In this document: in pieces, positions 13,409 to 15,273 of the stretch
Position numbering within the stretch: position 1 is the first letter of the stretch
Layout: each line of letters opens with the position of its first letter
Source of the DNA: PNKC01 sp039917655
GTDB lineage: Bacteria > Chloroflexota > Dehalococcoidia > Tepidiformales > Tepidiformaceae
Direction of reading: 5' to 3'
DNA: 15,273 nucleotides
Assembly (NCBI GenBank): GCA_039917655.1
Contig: JBDSJC010000132.1
Coordinates: 1 to 15,273, forward strand
Made by a program: the position numbers and the translations under genes
The notes under the pieces: model-generated
The model's database searches: none
The model's input: the letters and a program-made list of their open reading frames with translations, nothing else
What the model was told of the DNA's origin: nothing

Positions 13409-14236
13409 TCAGGGCTTAAGGAAGTCGAGCATCAGTTCGTTGAGCTTCTGCGCGTGTGTTGCTGCGAAACCGTGCGGTGCGCCCTTCAACACTTCCAGCC
13501 GGCTCCCCTTGATCATCTCCGCCGACCGTTTCCCAGAGCCCGCAAAGGGCACGATTCGGTCCGCATCTCCGTGCGCCACCAGCGTCGGTACGTCGAACTT
13601 CGCAAGGTCGGCACGAAAGTCCGTGGTGCCGAACGCTGTGATGCACTCTTGCGTGGCAACTGGCGAGGCGATCCAGGCGACCGACTTGCTGAACGGGATC
13701 AAGTCATCGCTTACCCCTGGGTGCGGGGTGTCCCAGTTGTAGAAGTTCGGGAAAAACTGATCGAGGAACCCTATGCGATCCTTCTTCACGCCAGCGATCA
13801 TGCCATCGAAGACCGCCTTGTCGGCGCCCTCCGGGTTGTCTGCGGTCTTCAACAGAAACGGCGGCACCGCAGCCAGCAGCATCGCCTTCGCTACCCGCCC
13901 AGTCCCATACCGGCCGATGTAGCGCGCCACTTCGCCACCGCCCATCGAGAATCCGGCGAGTACCGCGTCTTTCAGCGCCAGGGATGTCACGAGGTCATTG
14001 AGATCCGACGCGAACGTGTCGTAGTCGTACCCTCCCGCAGGCTTTCCGGAATCCCCGAAGCCGCGGCGGTCGTAGGCCACACATCGGTAGCCCCCATCGA
14101 CCAACGCGCTGATCTGGCTCTCCCACATCCGATGACTGAGGGGCCACCCGTGGATCAGCACGACGGGTTGGCCGCCGCCAACGTCCACGTAGTGAATGTC
14201 GGTGCTAGGCGTTCCGGTGGTTTTGATAACAGGCAT
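13409..14236 (-). CDS. Alpha/beta hydrolase, cofactor-free haloperoxidase-like
   Basis: This 275-residue enzyme has the complete alpha/beta-hydrolase triad: Ser97 in the elbow GFSMGG, Asp226 in HGDADRIVPF and His255 in GAPHGF. The oxyanion strand is LIHGWPLSHRMWE. The blocks YRCVAYDRRGFGDSGKP, GGGEVARYIGRYG and MLLAAVPPFLLKT are those of non-heme chloroperoxidase/arylesterase relatives (perhydrolases). Physiological work is more probably ester hydrolysis than halogenation. It is cytoplasmic with no signal peptide. The ATG at 14236 follows GGGGA at 6 nt, but this site lies in the arm of a hairpin (14241-14270), which may dampen translation. It faces the SGNH-like gene tail to tail, 92 nt apart, and follows the DUF4367-like gene by 99 nt on the same strand. 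Confidence 0.92.
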   Translation of the reverse strand: MPVIKTTGTPSTDIHYVDVGGGQPVVLIHGWPLSHRMWESQISALVDGGYRCVAYDRRGFGDSGKPAGGYDYDTFASDLNDLVTSLALKDAVLAGFSMGGGEVARYIGRYGTGRVAKAMLLAAVPPFLLKTADNPEGADKAVFDGMIAGVKKDRIGFLDQFFPNFYNWDTPHPGVSDDLIPFSKSVAWIASPVATQECITAFGTTDFRADLAKFDVPTLVAHGDADRIVPFAGSGKRSAEMIKGSRLEVLKGAPHGFAATHAQKLNELMLDFLKP

Positions 14237-14240
14237 GTGA

Positions 14241-14270
14241 GATCCCCAACCGGCGAAGCTGCCGGGGATC
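14241..14270 (-). promoter_or_regulatory. Leader hairpin covering the ribosome site of the alpha/beta hydrolase
   Basis: In the minus-strand message GATCC-CCGGC pairs with GCCGG and GGATC across a 6-nt loop (AGCTTC), with a 4-nt bulge (TTGG) on one side. The right arm includes the GGGGAT run, the only Shine-Dalgarno-like sequence before ATG 14236. Folding would hide the ribosome site; GGGGATC and GATCCCC can also pair directly as an alternative. No T tract follows, so it is not a terminator. Confidence 0.5.
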
Positions 14271-14335
14271 CACCGTACGTCTCAAGCAATTTGCCTGTCC
14301 AGAGATCGCTTCTTTACGTGGCACCACGCCTGGCG

Positions 14336-14911
14336 TTAGTCCATCGGCAACGACGACAGCACCTTCACCGCCTCCGCCTCGCTAAGCTCCGAACTCCTGG
14401 CCGTGAGCACGTAGCCGCGTGTCGGCGTTAAGAGCGTGTAGTCCACGATCTCCGCGCCCGCGACCTTGTCGATGTTCGCTCCCTTCGCTGGGGAGGAAAT
14501 GATATGCGCGGCGTCGTCTCCTTCGAACGTGAACGGAGTGTTCACGGCGATCACCGTCAGCGTCGATTGACCGCGTTTCACGGCGAACAGGATCCGTCTC
14601 AAGGTGGACGTGCTTTGGGCTGGCGGCCTGGAGCTGATGGTCACGTCGGCGACGACGAACCCAGAGGGCAAGTACGGCGGGACCTTCACATTGAAGCCCG
14701 CCCGGCGCGACGCTTCAGCAGTCGCGGCGTTTGCGGTTTGGAATTCAGTCTGTGCCGGCGTGCCGCCGGCGGAGGCATCATAGAGGACGACGGGCGTGTC
14801 CGCGTTCGAAGAGCCACCGGTGATGAACCAGCCTGCTGTGGCGATCCCCGCCACGACGGCGATCGCGGCAATCCCGATGACCCACCGGTTCCGTTTCGCA
14901 AACCTGTCCAT
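14336..14911 (-). CDS. Membrane-anchored DUF4367-like protein
   Basis: This 191-residue protein starts with a basic n-region (MDRFAKRNR) and one membrane helix (WVIGIAAIAVVAGIATAGWF, about 10-29), so the rest is expected outside the cell. The C-terminal half resembles DUF4367-type domains: PPYLPSGFVVADVTI, ILFAVKRGQSTLTVIAV, a GAEIVDYTLL strand and the closing YVLTARSSELSEAEAVKVLSSLP, which in related proteins ends in a similar helix used in spore-coat or anti-sigma-like settings. Function is unknown. The ATG at 14911 gives a clean signal-anchor; a GTG at 14932 would add seven residues and has a weak AGGG 10 nt upstream. It is separated from the upstream dehydrogenase by a strong terminator and so has its own promoter. 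Confidence 0.65.
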   Translation of the reverse strand: MDRFAKRNRWVIGIAAIAVVAGIATAGWFITGGSSNADTPVVLYDASAGGTPAQTEFQTANAATAEASRRAGFNVKVPPYLPSGFVVADVTISSRPPAQSTSTLRRILFAVKRGQSTLTVIAVNTPFTFEGDDAAHIISSPAKGANIDKVAGAEIVDYTLLTPTRGYVLTARSSELSEAEAVKVLSSLPMD

Positions 14912-14999
14912 GCAGTCTACGCCCCCGATCACGACACCAATACCCTACTGCTCTTGGCACGGACGAGTAACCGAACCCTTGTAAATTCTCGCCAAGCGC

Positions 15000-15021
15000 A
15001 AAAGGGAGCCTCGCGGCTCCC
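15000..15021 (-). terminator. Rho-independent terminator after the short-chain dehydrogenase gene
   Basis: On the minus strand GGGAGCC (15021-15015), a 4-nt loop and GGCTCCC (15010-15004) form a perfect 7-bp stem followed by TTTTGCG (15003 on). It lies 33 nt past the stop of the partial dehydrogenase gene. Confidence 0.88.
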
Positions 15022-15053
15022 TCTCCGATTGGCAACTAACCCGCCAGCCAGCC

Positions 15054-15273
15054 CTAAGTCGCGGCGGCGGCGACCTGGCGCCCCGGGATGTCCAGGTCCG
15101 CCGGTGGCGGTGCGGGATTGACCACCCCGGCCATCAGCTGTGCCGGCACCAGGTTGCGTAGCTCTTCCAGCGTCCACTTACCGTTCTTGAAAATGTTCTT
15201 GAACGGCGGGTACATATCCTGCAAGAGCCCAACGTGTCCGCCAGCCACCTGGAAGATGCGCCCGTTGATGTTC
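15054..15273 (-). CDS. Short-chain dehydrogenase/reductase, C-terminal part (cut by window edge)
   Basis: The last 72 residues of a gene that enters from the right edge. It begins NINGRIFQVAGGHVGLLQ, which is the closing strand and loop of the SDR Rossmann fold (usual form ITGxxFxVxGG), followed by YPPFKNIFKNGKWTLEELRNLVP and a Pro/Ala-rich tail PAPPPADLDIPGRQVAAAAT. The KNGKWTLEEL stretch and the NPAPP tail are typical of SDRs related to (3R)-hydroxyacyl-CoA dehydrogenases of the MFE-2 type, so fatty-acid or acyl-CoA metabolism is the best guess. The Tyr-x3-Lys catalytic site and NAD-binding motif lie outside the window. A GTG at 15248 is internal and is not the start. The stop at 15054-15056 is followed by a strong terminator. 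Confidence 0.8.
   Translation of the reverse strand, partial: NINGRIFQVAGGHVGLLQDMYPPFKNIFKNGKWTLEELRNLVPAQLMAGVVNPAPPPADLDIPGRQVAAAAT

Noticed and set aside
1..15273. CRISPR array, tRNA or rRNA genes, prophage or antiphage island
   Set aside because: No regularly spaced repeats, no cloverleaf or rRNA-like stretch, and no phage or transposase protein was seen; the toxin-antitoxin pair alone does not make a defence island.

Overview
This 15.3 kb window comes from a GC-rich bacterial chromosome. The gene content is of a core or housekeeping type, with one small toxin-antitoxin island. A likely source is an aerobic or microaerobic Chloroflexota lineage. That is an inference from three things: a membrane-anchored tandem blue-copper protein, a Re-citrate-synthase-like enzyme, and several genes with a TANNNT box 6-7 nt upstream of the start codon (a leaderless pattern). 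No rRNA, tRNA, CRISPR array, transposase or phage gene was seen. Intergenic gaps are short, and none exceeds 300 bp.

Layout. 1-1449: a possible gene tail, a Uma2-type nuclease-fold gene (+), and a DUF169 protein (-) with a good -35/-10 and no apparent leader. 1502-5187: a lipoprotein with a glycosidase-like TIM barrel (-) and a class B penicillin-binding protein (+) that start head to head on the same CATG, then a YbjQ-family gene (+). 5217-6621: a bidirectional terminator, a two-domain cupredoxin with a C-terminal membrane anchor (-) starting at TTG, and an upstream region with a perfect TGTGA-N6-TCACA palindrome. 6622-10035: a tight minus-strand operon of mutM, an APH-fold protein lacking both key aspartates, an unknown protein and a P1/DmpA-type self-cleaving peptidase, joined by overlaps of 11 and 8 nt and a gap of 10 nt. 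10203-11549: a divergent Re-citrate-synthase/isopropylmalate-synthase-like gene. 11546-12561: a PIN toxin and ribbon-helix-helix antitoxin operon, followed upstream by a decayed second antitoxin and a third antitoxin tail, a tandem array with a period near 275 bp. 12597-15273: an SGNH-like hydrolase (+), an alpha/beta hydrolase of the haloperoxidase-like group (-), a membrane-anchored DUF4367-like protein (-), a strong terminator, and the 3' end of a short-chain dehydrogenase (-).

How the genes work together. The penicillin-binding protein and its divergent lipoprotein both act outside the membrane. The cupredoxin is an extracytoplasmic electron carrier or copper protein. MutM repairs 8-oxoguanine, but its operon partners have no obvious repair role. 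The most distinctive signals are the antitoxin array with a repeated operator-like motif, the predicted pseudokinase in the mutM operon, the altered metal-site motif in the citrate-synthase-like enzyme, the shared start and stop tetranucleotides of neighbouring genes, and the recurring leaderless-type promoters.
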